Source: Phallusia mammillata (taxonomy: Eukaryota; Chordata; Ascidiacea; Phlebobranchia; Ascidiidae). From it: 64,000 bases of DNA. The notes below the pieces were generated by a model. It was not told the DNA's origin. It searched no databases and worked only from the letters and a program-made list of their open reading frames with translations. The stretch lies in contig QLIY01000473.1 of NCBI GenBank assembly GCA_003260075.1, forward strand, positions 1-64,000, given 5' to 3'. Below are positions 11,272 through 48,400 of the stretch, piece by piece. The number at the start of each line of letters is the position of its first letter. Positions within the stretch are counted from its first letter, which is position 1. A program made the translations under genes and the position numbers.

Positions 11272-11423
11272 ACCTAAAGCAAAAGCTACACGGACATCAT
11301 ACGCAACATTAAATCTAACAGCAACAAGTTTCCAAAATTAATCCAGCATAGCTTATTTATCATTTTTTCGTTTTATCTTAAATGATATGAAACAAGTAAA
11401 ACCCCCTTTCTGTTACGCTTAAG

Positions 11424-11429
11424 TTTATT
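11424..11429 (-). terminator. Candidate polyadenylation signal of the ABCB gene
   Basis: AATAAA on the minus strand, about 480 bases after the ABCB stop. Other AT-rich matches are possible, so the 3' end is not fixed. Confidence 0.35.
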
Positions 11430-11911
11430 AACAATACAAACAGGCAACAACAGAACTGGAAAAGAAAAATACCGTAAACACAAAATGCAACATTGTGGTA
11501 TTTTTGGATGTGCTGGTTTAGCCAATTGGAATTAAAATGCAATGATCAATTATACGAAGAATTCTTGCTAACAATATGTGTGCAACTAAGTGATAATAAG
11601 AAAGCTGAAAGTTATAAAATATACTTCCTTCTGGCGTACTATTGCTTTTGAAAAAGTTCGTACTATATTACAGTTAAGTACAACAATAAAACACACATTA
11701 GTTGGGAACTGGCGAAAAATGACGGGTGCAAAATTTCTACAGCTTTGCAAAGGTTAGTAAATGTAGCAAAGCTAAAAGGCCACAAAAACAAGTGAACACT
11801 TGAAATTTAGAGGAAAAAAACACACCAATACAAACTGGAATGAAAAAAAGGAGAAAAAATAATTAGAGGTAAGCAAAGCTCTAATAATTGCTGACATTGA
11901 ATTTTTGCGGT

Positions 11912-37394
<25,483 letters not shown>

Positions 37395-37908
37395 GTCTGC
37401 AGTATTGAAGACAACTTATAACCTGTAAATACAAGTAATAACATACAGTATCGTTTGTTTATTTAACAAAATACAACGTAAAACCCAATGCACACTGTAG
37501 ATTAGTGTAAGCTATCACTAGTCACTAGCGACTTATCTTTCTGGTATTCTGTAACTGTTCGCCTTTTTGTGTTGCTTCGCGCGCCACTGCAGTTAGCCGA
37601 AATAAGAAAAAAAGGGCCCCGGCATTCTCCTTTTTTCTCCCTACAGTCACGTGTAGCGCAGCGTAAGAGTTCATTGAGAGAGAAATTTACTGTTATGTTA
37701 TGGCTCATTGCGTGACGCTTTGAATTTCACATAGGTCTGTTTTGCATTAAAACTTTATTTTGCTGTTCAAAATTTGTTTTATTTGCAATAAAATATACTG
37801 TTTTTGAATTTCTGTCACACAAATAGTATACATCATTAGACAATATCCTGGGAGCTAAACTTTGTCATTTGCTGTAACTTTTGCTATTCCGATAAAATTG
37901 ATACTGAA
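37395..37908. promoter_or_regulatory. Head-to-head spacer between ABCB and AASDH
   Basis: The ABCB start (minus, 37394) and AASDH start (plus, 37909) are 514 bases apart. The spacer must hold the 5' UTRs and probably the promoters of both genes. It contains no reliable coding frame. A moderately GC-rich patch lies near 37,560-37,660. No TATA box could be assigned with confidence. Confidence 0.5.
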
Positions 37909-40808
37909 ATGGTTTCTCACAAATGTTTACAAGATCTGTTTTCTGATACAGTGGATAATTTTGGTGGGAACACAGCAGTGGCATTTTACAATGAAGAATC
38001 CACAGTTAGTACTGTAACTTACAGACAGGTTTCAGATCTTGCTCTACAATTATCAAAGTGTCTGATTGAAGAATGTGGAAAAACACCTCAAACCATTGGC
38101 TTGTTTATTTCCACAAGCATTGAAGTGCCATCGATAATATTGGGTGTCCTAATCTCTGGTAACAGTTTTGCCCCAATAAGTTTAACTTCGCCTCAAAGTG
38201 TGATAGATAATTTCATATCACAAGCAAATATACATTACATTCTGACAACTGAATTCCTTGTTGACAGGATTGTGAAAGCATCAGCCTGGGGGGGGGGTTC
38301 TGGTAACAGTTTTGCCCCAATAAGTTTAACTTCGCCTCAAAGTGTTATAGATAATTTCATATCACAAGCAAATATACATTACGTTCTGACAACTGAATTC
38401 CTTGTTGACAGGATTGTGAAAGCATCAGCCTTAAATGGTGCAAAGTTCAAGACAATTCACCTCGTGGACAATTCTAATCAACAGTCAATCAAACTTGTTT
38501 TGTGCGTCATGAACAAATATGTTAAAAAAACAATTGAACCTCATTTTGGACTTAATGTTGCATATGTGCTGTGTACATCTGGGACCACAGGGTCCCCTAA
38601 AACAGTTGCTGTTCCACATGCGAGCATTATTCCAAACATCATTCACCTGAAACAATTGTTTGGTATTTGTCCAAGAGACAAAATTTCTATGCTGTCTCCT
38701 CTAACCTTCGATCCAAGTATGGTTGAAATGTTCACTGCCCTCACTTCTGGAGCAACATTAGTTTTAGTATCTGACTCACTCAAAATAAGAAGCCAACTGT
38801 TGGCACACATTTTGTTTAATGTTGCTCAGGTAACAGTTATCCAAGCAACACCCTCTCTTTTACAACAGTTTAATAATTCAGACTACCAGGAGACTGGGGG
38901 GGGGGCTTGGTCCACATTCTGTTTAATGTTGCTCAGGTAACAATTCTCCAGGCTACACCCTCTCTTTTACAACAGTTTAATAATTCAGACTACCAGGAGA
39001 CTATATTTTCGCTAACATCCAGCCTTAAAGTATTATCTATTGGTGGTGAGCAGTGTCCATCATACAAAACTATTAAATCATGGATAAATCCCAAGGTTGT
39101 GCGTCCAAAATTCAGAATCTTTAATCTGTATGGTATAACTGAGGTTTCAGTTTGGTCCACCTGTTATGAATTGCCGATGGAAAAGGTAGTACAAGGTCTG
39201 GATGAACAAATACCTCTAGGTAAACCACTGTCAGAAACGTCACTGTGTTTAGTTTCAAGAGATGAAACAAGAATTTTGTACACTTTTGAGTCACAAAATA
39301 TCAAGGGAAAATCTTCAGTTGTGTGTGTCAACATTGATCTGCAAGCAAAAGATTTGAAAAATGAAGACAAAATTGTAGAAGGATATCTATGGTTAGGCAG
39401 CTCCACTCGCATATGTATAATGAATTCTGGTCAGGTCATTAACCAAAATCAAACTGATTTCAAGAACCTTCTTGGGGCAGATAAGATTGATAACAATACT
39501 GTGTACAAAAATACTGGAGATTTAGTTTGTTTACAATTTGAATCTAAAGTTGGATCTACATGTTTGGAAACAAATTTTGAAAACTTTTATTACATTGGCA
39601 GAACCGATTATCAAATCAAGAGAAATGGCAAAAGGATGAATATGTTATATGTGAAAAGCATCTTAGAAAAATGTGCATGTGTTCATGTTGCTCATGTCAC
39701 ACAATGCAAAAATGAATCATTCAATGACAGCAAGTCTGTACTTCTTGCCTTTATTGTCCTAAAGCAAACTTTTATTGAAGAAATTCAATCTGCTTTTGAA
39801 ATTATTGAAAGGCACGCACAGAAGTGTTTAGAGAGCCATTGCATACCTGACAGGTTTCTACACATTAAACAAGTTCCTATTACTGCACATGGAAAGGTAG
39901 ATGAAACAGTGTTAAGAGACATCTATGAGACTAGCAATCAAAAAAGTAAAAATGTTGCTTATCATGAAAAAACATGTCATGACACTTTTTGTCACTTCTG
40001 TAACCACAAATTGGTAAAGGATATTTTAAATAATTGTTGGATCAAATGTTTACCTTTAACAACATATGTGGACTTTGGGGATTCAGAAAGCAAAACAAAT
40101 GTGTCTTTGGATTACTTACAAAATTTCCTTAAGGCAGGAGGCAATTCACTTTTGGCTGTTAAGTTTATTACACTGGTTGAACATATGCTTCCAGTTCAGT
40201 GCAATTTGACCAAATTGTTGCATGTTGTTATGCAAGAAACATTTCACAGTGTGTACTTGTATGTTGTGCACAGCTTGGAGCAGCATTTCAACAACTCTCA
40301 AACTAAAAGCATTAAAAGACAACATGAAGACAAAGTAATGTCTCACGGCAAAAGACAAAACCTTATGAAAACAGGCAAAACATCTAATATTTCAATTTAT
40401 AGAAGAGGAGGTTTAAAGCAAGGATGTAGATTACAGATGGAAAACCAACCAACAAAACTGTGTGACAAATTTTTTGATTTAAATATCAGTGATAAATGGA
40501 AATATAACACAGGAAAATGTATTGATGCATCTCCATTGGTTTTGACTTCCACTAATGATGGCAAAGGGAAAGTTGTCATAGGTACGTTTGCGTCAAGCAT
40601 TATTTTACCTCACTCTAACAGTATTACTTTAAAAGGTTCACACTCCCACTTGCTTGTCTGTTTGGAAATGCACAGTGGAGATGTATTATGGGAAACAAAG
40701 CTGGGTGATCGCATCGAGTCTTCAGCATGTCTTACACCTTGTGGCCAATTTGTTTGTGTGGGATGTTATGATACTTACATATACTTCTTTACAATTTTAA
40801 ATGGAGAG
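37909..40808 (+). CDS. AASDH exon 1 (adenylation and carrier domains)
   Basis: One large exon ends GAG before donor GTATGC. It contains two linker-separated duplications: a 144-base shift (in frame, 48 extra codons) at 38288 and a 107-base shift (frameshift) at 38896. Removing both leaves 2,649 bases, exactly 883 codons, in one open frame. Both interruptions are therefore best read as assembly artefacts, not pseudogene lesions. Confidence 0.93.
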
Positions 40809-43394
40809 GTATGCTTTAACGTTTTTTTTAGTGCACATAAATTTAAGTTTGTCAATATTATTTTGTGTTTCAGTTGGTTTGGAAGTTCAAAACTGAAGGC
40901 GAAGTAAAATCATCGCCATGTCCAGGCTGCCTTGGATCATCACAAGTTATAGCGGGATCCCATGATGGCAATTTGTATTGTCTTGATGCTGAAGTGAGTT
41001 GCACACAGGTAGCCTTAACTCTTTAAAATATATCCATTTGCTTTGTTTAACATAGGCCAAAGAAACCACATGGATTTACAACTGTGGATCAGCTGCTGTA
41101 TTTTCTTCTCCATGTTTTTGGTCAATTCATGTTGAAAAAGTACGTTTTTTTGTTATTTGGACAGGAGCGCTATATTTATGAATCGTAACATGTGGTTTCT
41201 GTTTAGGGAGCTTCCCTCGATGTGGCGTACGCTTGCACGTTGTCTGGAAGAGTGCTGTCGCTTCACGCAGCGTCGGGCGAAAAAAGGTCAGTTTAAAATG
41301 TCACTATGCTAATGTTTGTTGTTTGGGTCACTCAATGTGACCAAAGTCTACACAAAATACAAGTTGTCCAACCCATTGTTACGTGATAGAGCCTCATGGA
41401 CGCCATTTTTGTCCAAATTATGCTGAATGCAATTATTTAGAGTTTACAGGAAAAATAAGCAGCCAAATTTACATAAAAAATAGCATTTTAGCTTGATTTT
41501 TATGCTCAAATGTTGGAACTCAAAAGGTACAATCATTTTGCCTCATCAATTTTTCGTTAAAGCTCTACAGTTTGTAGACATCTGACATCTAAGGGTCTTT
41601 GTCGAATATTTGCAAAACAGCAATTATAACACTTATTGCGTTGCAGGTGGACGGTTGAGTTGGGAAAGCCGATATTTTCGTCCCCAGCCTGTGCGGAGAG
41701 CGGAGTTTTTGTGGGTTGCGTGGATTGCAAAATGTACATGCTGTCACACACAGACGGTACAATTGTAAGTAAATCCAATTCTTGTTACATTTAAAACAAA
41801 TAAATCTGAAAAACGTCAACATGCGGTAAAGTAAACAAACAAAGTATGTGCAAAACAAATTGTATTTGGTAATTTGAAGAAGAAGCCCGCCGTTTCTGGC
41901 TTGATGCAATTGCGTCGCTAGGTGATTTTCGAAAGCATTGTTTATCATTGCTCTTTATTCATCTAATGACTGCCTAGTATCCACACAAAAAATATTTCTG
42001 TAAATTTTAAAAATACCATTTTCAATGGTTGCAGATATGGGCCTTTTCTACTGCACAACCCATATTCTCCTCGCCGGCTATTTGCAGCAGCAGTGATGGT
42101 GTCAAAACTTTGACCTTTGGTTCTCACGACGGTGCAACATACAGTGTGGATCTTGAACATGGTAAAGAAGTTTGGAAATATCGACCCTACGAAGCTCCGG
42201 TATATGCAACTCCATACCCGTTCCAAGTGACCTGGAAAGATGAAAAGAAAGAAAATGTGGTAGGTTTGAATTAGACATAAACAACAGTTAATGCTTAACT
42301 TGGAGAATGCTCAGATTTATCTCGGTTAATGCGGATCTTCGCCTCATTCGGACAAAACTTGAGGTACAAATGATTGTAATGTGGTAAGGCTTTAACTAAT
42401 CGACATCGGCATATCCCGATATTCGCTAATCTGGACAATTTTTTTGGTCCAAACGGGTCAGAATTACCGGAGCTTTACTATGGAATTTTTGAATCCAACT
42501 TTGTACCTCAAGCGAAACAAACTTTCTCTCGAAGTCAAATATATTGCCACGACTAAGGAAACTTGTAAAGAAATGCCTTCCCCATGTAGAATAGTCATTA
42601 GGTGTTTGTTACTCGACCTTGTCATTCCTTCCGGTGTTGGTCATTGAACGTCGACTGATCACTTGAACACTATACTACGCAAATTTGTTCAACAACATAA
42701 CTTCTAAAGAGCCAGTGTATGTAAAATACACCTTGCAGTGGAGACATTTCAAAAATCGCTGTTGTCATCATCAGCGCATGTTATGAATTGAACTTTAACC
42801 ATTGTGTCTAAGCACTAAAGAATCTTTGGCAGTTATAAATAAGCTATTGCTGCCAGACACAATGTATAAACGAGTATTGCTCTTCCAGCAGTTTTAATTA
42901 CAAATATGATCGACGTTTCGACGTCCCAAACTTTGTCAGTTGTTTTTTAAGTTTAAATATGTTTTGATTTAACTTGTTTAAAGTCCATCCGTGGTGTCCC
43001 CACATACGCGAACATATTTTTAATTATTATTATTATTATTATTTATTTTTTTTAAACATATTTTTAATTATAATTATGTTAAAAAAACTATATGAATGTG
43101 GTATTAGAGGGGTGGCGCTTGACTGGTTTGAGAGCTATCTTGGGGGGGGGGGGTACCGACGGCACATTATCGATCCTAAACGCTTCCAACGGTCGCTGTG
43201 TGGCGCGCAAGAGCCTTCCCGGTCACGTGTTTTCGTCACCTGTCGTCATACCACAACAGGCGGCTGTGGGGGAATTCCCCATCGAATCTACGAACCAAGT
43301 CCTCTGTTATGTGTTTTTGGGCTGTAGAGAAGACAACATTTATATGTTCAATGTAACCAAGGTTAGTGCTATGATTCGTCTGTTTTTAGACTAA
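37909..43394 (+). CDS. AASDH: AASDH / beta-alanine-activating enzyme (adenylation, carrier, PQQ-repeat protein)
   Basis: Seven exons on the plus strand (about 1,170 residues once assembly duplications are discounted; the human protein is about 1,100). The N-terminal adenylation domain has LCTSGTTGSPKTVAVPH (A3), NLYGITEVSVWSTCY (A5), NTGDLV (A7) and GRTDYQIKRNGKRMN (A8). A carrier domain with the 4'-phosphopantetheine serine in GGNSLLAVKF follows. The C terminus is a run of PQQ-like beta-propeller blades (repeated W.F/Y, FSSP, G..DG..Y.LD). The family activates beta-alanine as an acyl-adenylate and loads it on the carrier; its final role is unsettled. The ATG at 37909 opens the frame. Two 10-G linkers break exon 1 artificially, and a third truncates the last exon. 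Confidence 0.94.
38288..38430. other. Linker plus allelic duplication in AASDH (in frame)
   Basis: A 10-G run at 38288-38297 is followed by a second copy of 38,158-38,287, offset by exactly 144 bases, with a few substitutions (ILTTE/VLTTE). Confidence 0.92.
38896..39003. other. Linker plus allelic duplication in AASDH (frameshifting)
   Basis: A 10-G run at 38896-38905 is followed by a second copy of 38,806-38,895, offset by 107 bases. This breaks the reading frame (VTVIQATP / VTILQATP). Confidence 0.92.
40874..40993 (+). CDS. AASDH exon 2 (propeller blade)
   Basis: LVWKFKTEGEVKSSPCPGCL, then AGSHDGNLYCLDAE, a typical PQQ-like blade. Acceptor GTGTTTCAG and donor GTGAGT. 40 codons. Confidence 0.92.
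41056..41139 (+). CDS. AASDH exon 3 (propeller blade)
   Basis: AKETTWIYNCGSAAVFSSPC then FWSIHVEK. Acceptor AACATAG and donor GTACGT. 28 codons. Confidence 0.88.
41207..41286 (+). CDS. AASDH exon 4 (propeller blade)
   Basis: GASLDVAYACTLSGRVLSLH then AASGEK. Acceptor CTGTTTAG and donor GTCAGT. It leaves AG, completed by G in exon 5. Confidence 0.88.
41647..41764 (+). CDS. AASDH exon 5 (propeller blade)
   Basis: RWTVELGKPIFSSPACAESG, then VDCKMYMLSHTDGTI. Acceptor CGTTGCAG and donor GTAAGT. Confidence 0.9.
42035..42259 (+). CDS. AASDH exon 6 (propeller blades)
   Basis: IWAFSTAQPIFSSPAICSSS, then GSHDGATYSVDLEHGKEVWK. Acceptor TGGTTGCAG and donor GTAGGT. 75 codons. Confidence 0.91.
42316..42482. 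mobile_element. Diverged mariner/pogo-like MITE copy
   Basis: Shares CATTCGGACA, GAGGTACAAATGATT, TCGACATCGG and TTTTTTGGTCCAAAC-type blocks in the same order with 60,900-61,047. Its ends are degraded. It lies in the AASDH intron after exon 6. Confidence 0.55.
43076..43141 (+). mobile_element. Fragment of a non-LTR retrotransposon reverse transcriptase
   Basis: MLKKLYECGIRGVALDWFES then YL matches the common LINE reverse-transcriptase block (GirG.aldWf.SYL). Only about 23 codons are present, cut at the 12-G run at 43142. It is a decayed or misjoined piece, not an active element. Confidence 0.7.
43153..43394 (+). CDS. AASDH last exon, 5' truncated by a linker
   Basis: GTDGTLSILNASNGRCVARK, then LPGHVFSSPVV and REDNIYMFNV, the last propeller blade. 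The frame continues to TAA at 43392-43394. A donor (AAG/GTTAGT) also exists at 43362, so the very end is uncertain. The 5' edge and acceptor are lost at a 12-G run that joins to a LINE fragment. An AATAAA follows at 43505. Confidence 0.85.
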
Positions 43395-43504
43395 ATTTAG
43401 ATTAGATTAAGAATGGAAAATATTTTCCTAGAAACAGAATCAATTTTTGATGAAATAATTATATATATTTCGCCTAAACGACATTAATTAAAAATTTAAG
43501 TTGC

Positions 43505-43510
43505 AATAAA
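43505..43510 (+). terminator. Candidate polyadenylation signal of AASDH
   Basis: AATAAA 111 bases after the AASDH stop on the same strand. A second AATAAA-like site is near 43,657. Confidence 0.5.
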
Positions 43511-44288
43511 AATGATTTTTAAAAACTAATAACGAAACCAAACAGCTTAGTTCCGCAAGACTTTTTTTAGACTCCTGTATATTTAAATTTGAATTTGTGT
43601 AATTTTTTGTCTCATTTTGTAATTACTTATGTCCTAAAATGCTTGGTTACGACATATAAATAAAGTTTAGAAAGTATTGTCAAAGGTTAAAATGTTTAAT
43701 ACCGTGATAGCTATGCATGACCAAAAGACCACAACGTGTCTGTTTGCCATTGACATTAACGTGTTTGTTGCTCTGTTTCTTAAGTTCACTAACCAGTCGT
43801 GATCAGTCAAATCTGCAAGTAGCGTTCATTTTATCAGTGGTAAAAGGCAGGGTTGCCATACCATCCTTATTTGTCCTTATTTTAAAGGGAAATGTCTGAG
43901 AATTTGTTGTCCTTGTTTCGAAGAAGTGTCCTTGTTAGGACTTGTTCCTAATTTTGTCTTATTTTCCAACAGTTACAAAACTTATAATATTTTTCTCTAG
44001 CATCTGGTGTTGCAAAACATACCAAAACATGTTTTTGCGCCTAGATTTTGAAACATCATCGAAGAAAATAAGAAAAAAAATATGACATGTGGTATGACCT
44101 GTCTCGTATAAATACAAAGATTTGATCAAAAATCGGTTCGTATGAAATTACGATATCGTTTACGATTTCAGTGTGATACTGACAACAGCAACATTGTAGA
44201 GCTTGTCCTCTTATTTTGGCATGTCAGCTACGATAGAAAATCTGACATGGTTGCTTGCCATTTCTTCCCTGGATTTCACCAGAACAAA

Positions 44289-45471
44289 GTACCACTCAGT
44301 TGTTTGTTTCGTTTTTTGGTTATCCTTTTTTTGGGTCCATGTCGATGGCAACCCTGGTTATAAGGTGGGGGGGGGGGCTAGCTACATAAGCGTAAAACTA
44401 ACATTCTTACTGTCTGTACAGCTTTGTTGGTCTATTATTTTGGAGCAAGGAAGCGCATACTGAACAAGGCTATTGTCAGTGCAGACTTCCATGCCATCCT
44501 TATTGTGTGCTTGGGTATTGTTATTAAATGGCTATACGGTCGTGTCAAAAACCGTTTTTGCATGCTGGAGGAGAACGGAATGACATCTATAGATCCGTGT
44601 GCTTACGTCAATCGCCCTACGAAGGCCAAGAGCATTGATTTTTAGTCGACCTAGCCTTGATAAGAGACTGCCTGACGGCGCTGGTCTGATTGTGCTGTTA
44701 ACAATTGTTTAAGCCCCTGGGAATTTGCCATTGTTAATCTGGAATGTTAGTAAGTGACCAGTGCTGCACATTTGTTGTCAGAAGCCGGTTTGAACATCAT
44801 TTGCATACCGTTTGTGTTGCACTGTATATATGATTCACACTTTGTACTTTTCTAATGCAAATTGCAAGGGCATGTTTTGTTAATTGAAACGCTAGGATTT
44901 TTAGTCACACAGAAAGACAATCTCAATGGTAGTGACTAGTGATGAAGTTTAACGGCTTAGAACAGTTTTTTCACCTACTAGTTTGGGATTTCTATAGTGT
45001 TATAAATCGGTTACTAATGTTCTTACCAACAAAACTTAACCTACAATAATATGTAGTATGTTGATAGTTTAGATAGGGTTGGTAAGAATCTTGTTGTTAT
45101 CCCTCGTAACTGTGACATACTGCTACTAAATTTTAAGTGAACGGTAAACGTCCAAGCAGTAAAAGATACGGAAAAAAGTATGTTTGCGTTTTTAGTAATT
45201 CCCGCTGAAAGGTGTCATCCGTTTAAGACAGTGGTTCCCAAACTTTTTCATATTTTTTTCAAAACGGTCGGGGGGGGGGACGCCAGAGTAATGTACCACT
45301 CAGTTGTTTGTTTCGTTTTTTGTTTATCCTTTTTTTGGGTCCATGTCGATGGCAACCCTGGTTATAAGGTGAAGGTCTAGCTACATCAGCGTAAAACTAA
45401 CATTCTTACTGTCTGTACAGCTTTGTTGGTCTATTACTTTGGAGCATGGAAGCGCATACTGAACAAGGCTA
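44289..45471. other. Allelic duplication in which one copy contains a linker
   Basis: 44,289-44,475 and 45,291-45,471 are near-identical. The first has an 11-G run (44367-44377) where the second reads GGTTATAAGGTGAAGGTCTAGC. A further 10-G run is at 45270-45279, and the second copy ends at the N at 45472. Confidence 0.88.
44424..44645 (+). other. Orphan exon-like ORF with a membrane segment
   Basis: After a good acceptor (TGTCTGTACAG at 44420) the frame runs to TAG at 44643-44645. It encodes YYFGARKRILNKAIVSADFH, a hydrophobic segment AILIVCLGIVIKWLYG and a polar tail ENGMTSIDPCAYVNRP. There is no ATG in this frame at the left end. The first 50 bases recur at 45,421-45,471 with a silent TAT/TAC change, but that copy then diverges at an N. 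I do not recognise the protein. It could be a terminal exon of a membrane protein, or chance. Confidence 0.25.
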
Positions 45472-48400
45472 NATTAGCAAGAGATTTACACTTTTTCAGT
45501 AAACTTACCGAAAATCCGGACGTTAAATTTACGACTGCATTTTTAAAAATAATTAAACGACTAGCTGTCGGTCCCGTAATAACAATCGAAGACGACTCGA
45601 TTCTAAGCACTGGAAGAATGAGTGCGCCGAATAAACAATGATTCATGTCGTAGACTGAGGGACTCATGCCAGTACTTGACGCATAACAACACCCTGTCCT
45701 CGTGGTACTATAGAGAAGCTTGTTAAAATCAACCTAGCTTCTCGTTGAGTCTAGAAATCACCCCCAGACAGCCAATGTTTCATCATCTTACCTAGCACTA
45801 GACTAGATGGTATATGAAAAATGTGTAGTAAGGGATGGGGTGATTTTTAGTGACTAGATACCCAGGTTACACATAGATTCTGATGTGTTCTTGACAAGTT
45901 GGTTTGTTCAAAATAGATCTATTTTTAGATAGAACGAGTTGTTTAGAGTTATTGTACCAGAAACTGCGTGTCTGTCTACTTTAACTTTTTTGCATGTAGA
46001 AATTTTTTATCCACCAGAAACAAATATTGTTTTGTCAATACGATTTTTATTGCTAGTTAGGATTACAAACAACTGCTAAGTAATGGACTCAAAGTTTCTT
46101 ATTATTATAACCCTGTTTAAAACGGTTCGAAAGTGTATTTAGTTACTTTGTTGTTTTTGAAGATGCATGATTTTTGTGTGTGTCAAAAGCGAGATCGCTA
46201 TAGGTAGAAATGTAACGCAGAAAAGCGACTTCATAATTGTTTATTGGATGTTAAAGGTTTCTACGCAGTATGGATGGATTTCTTTCAACGATTTCTTCTG
46301 ACGGGGCTGTTGGTACATTTAGGGACTAACTGTTCCTAAAACTGAATGAAACGCCATCGCTACATACGGCTTTGTTGATAAATTTTGTGATTGTTAGACT
46401 ATTTGTGAGACGAGTTACATGCCGAAACATTTAACAAAAACGATTTCGCACTTTTTTATCAATATTTTATGTTACTCAAGTGGATATAACGGGTGTAACT
46501 GATTTGGCCCAAATATCAGTGATGATGGCATGAGCATTTGCCAAAACGTTTAAATATTAAAGCATGCCGCTTTTACGTCCATTTGGGCCGTTATTTTCCC
46601 CATTAAGCATTCATTTTGTTTGTTTGTGCAATATAGTCCACTTAAACTAAACGTGGTGATTATCCCAACTTAAGTTTTGACAATTTCTAAAGGTAATATA
46701 GCACAATTAATTAATAAGGTGGCCAAAATAATTGTTGTGTATTGTATAAGCACGAAACGTGCGCTGACTAGAGATGGGCTCATTGTATCGTTGTTGTTTT
46801 TTCGAAAGTAAATAATGAAAAAGCAAATCAATCAGCGCAAATATGTAAACAAAAAAATGCTGCGTTCCACCACCACAAGCTAATACAGCTGATCAGTTTT
46901 ACCAAATATGCGTCAACAACCACTTCAGTTCCGTTCACTAAAAACACATCGATTTATTAGGCGCCGTTTTTCAAGCACAGCGTTTGTTTGATGTGTATTC
47001 TGTTATTACAGCTCAGGGCTTGATTTTGTGGTATTGGCAGCATACGGCTTAAACGTATCCCATAAGGCCAGCACTAAACCATATGTGCTAAACCATCCCA
47101 AGTGCTATTAAAGGCGCCCTATAGCACCGGTAAGTGGCCCTCTGATCGTCACTGGTGTTTAGTTAAGTCAGCGTAGGCTACATTGCGATCTATGTGAATT
47201 GCGAGAAATAGTGGCAAGCGTTTTCACCGAATTTTTCCCTACGCGTTAAGATGGACAGCGCTCTAACTCATAGCGACGTGTGCTAAACCCGGTTAGTTAA
47301 CAGGATGCCCTTTCTGTTCTAGATTGCAGAGCTGTGGTTAAATGTAACATAGCTTGAGTTAGCCGGTACAGGGATGTTTGGAAACATGTGTTTTACAGCT
47401 TTTTGCCGGTGAGTCTTGTTGCAAGGCGGTTGCTGTGAATGCACAGGTATTTAAATACATGAGTTGTGTAGGAAAATGCCAGCTGATGTAGCCTGCGGTT
47501 GAAAATATATACGGTATAGTAATATGAGGTAATTCTGTTTGAAATTTTTAAATGTGACGCTGTGACTTTACAGTATTAAATGTAAACTTACATAATGCCT
47601 TATTTAAATAGAATTCTATAAACCTGTGGAAAATAAACATAAAGTTTTATTACTTGTTGTTTAAAGTCGTTAGAGTAAAAATGAGGCAGTATATAAAAAT
47701 TGCAGTCACGAAGTACACAGATTTTGTATGTATTATTACATTGCGTTTTATCAGTTCAACTTTAAAAACGCGTTCGCATGATTTTGTATGTTGAAATCGT
47801 TTCGGGTATATTTGATTTTAAATTGTTTAGAAGGCGGCGTGTTATAGGACAGTACTTATGACCTAAATATCATGTCGTTTTTATCGAGGATTCTCTCCCG
47901 TACGCACATATGCGACTTCCTGTGCATTAACTGGCATTTCCGCGGCATGAAGTGAAATAAATCAAGACTTTAAACAGCTAGGGTGAATAACCCACACAAA
48001 CAGCACAAAAGCTTAAAGGGGATTACCAAAAACGCAATCAATTTACTGACAACTTGTACTGTTTTGTAGTTCACAAAAATGTTACATAGTCTGCTTGCGG
48101 TCGCTCACGTGTTTTTGCGCACGTGCTGTATGCGTTGCAGTTTTTTTTTTTCTGAACAAGGTTTAACAAGTGTTACTGGAATATCTATAATGCTGCCTTG
48201 CTTCTATAGAGTGATATTTGCAGACAAGCCCTTTAGGTTAAAAGCGGTGGTTCTCAGCCATATACTGATCGCGTACCAACTGACTACTTTTTCTATTACT
48301 GCGTACAACCTAACGTAAAGACTGTTTGAATGGGTAGACCAGAGATGGGCCTATTTTTCTTGACCGGTTTAGCATATTTCTGAAACCAGCAAAGGTTAGC

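Larger units (their letters stand above)
9485..11911. other. Spacer: INPP4-like promoter side and ABCB 3' UTR side
   Basis: Contains the MITE at 9999-10366, the hAT element at 10524-11271, a 10-C run at 9924-9933, and presumably the ABCB 3' UTR from 11911 downward. No convincing coding frame was seen; frames in the hAT are not transposase-like. Confidence 0.6.

Noticed and set aside
37909..40907. AASDH as a pseudogene or two separate genes
   Set aside because: The only breaks coincide with 10-G linkers and allelic duplications; the frame is intact when one copy is considered.
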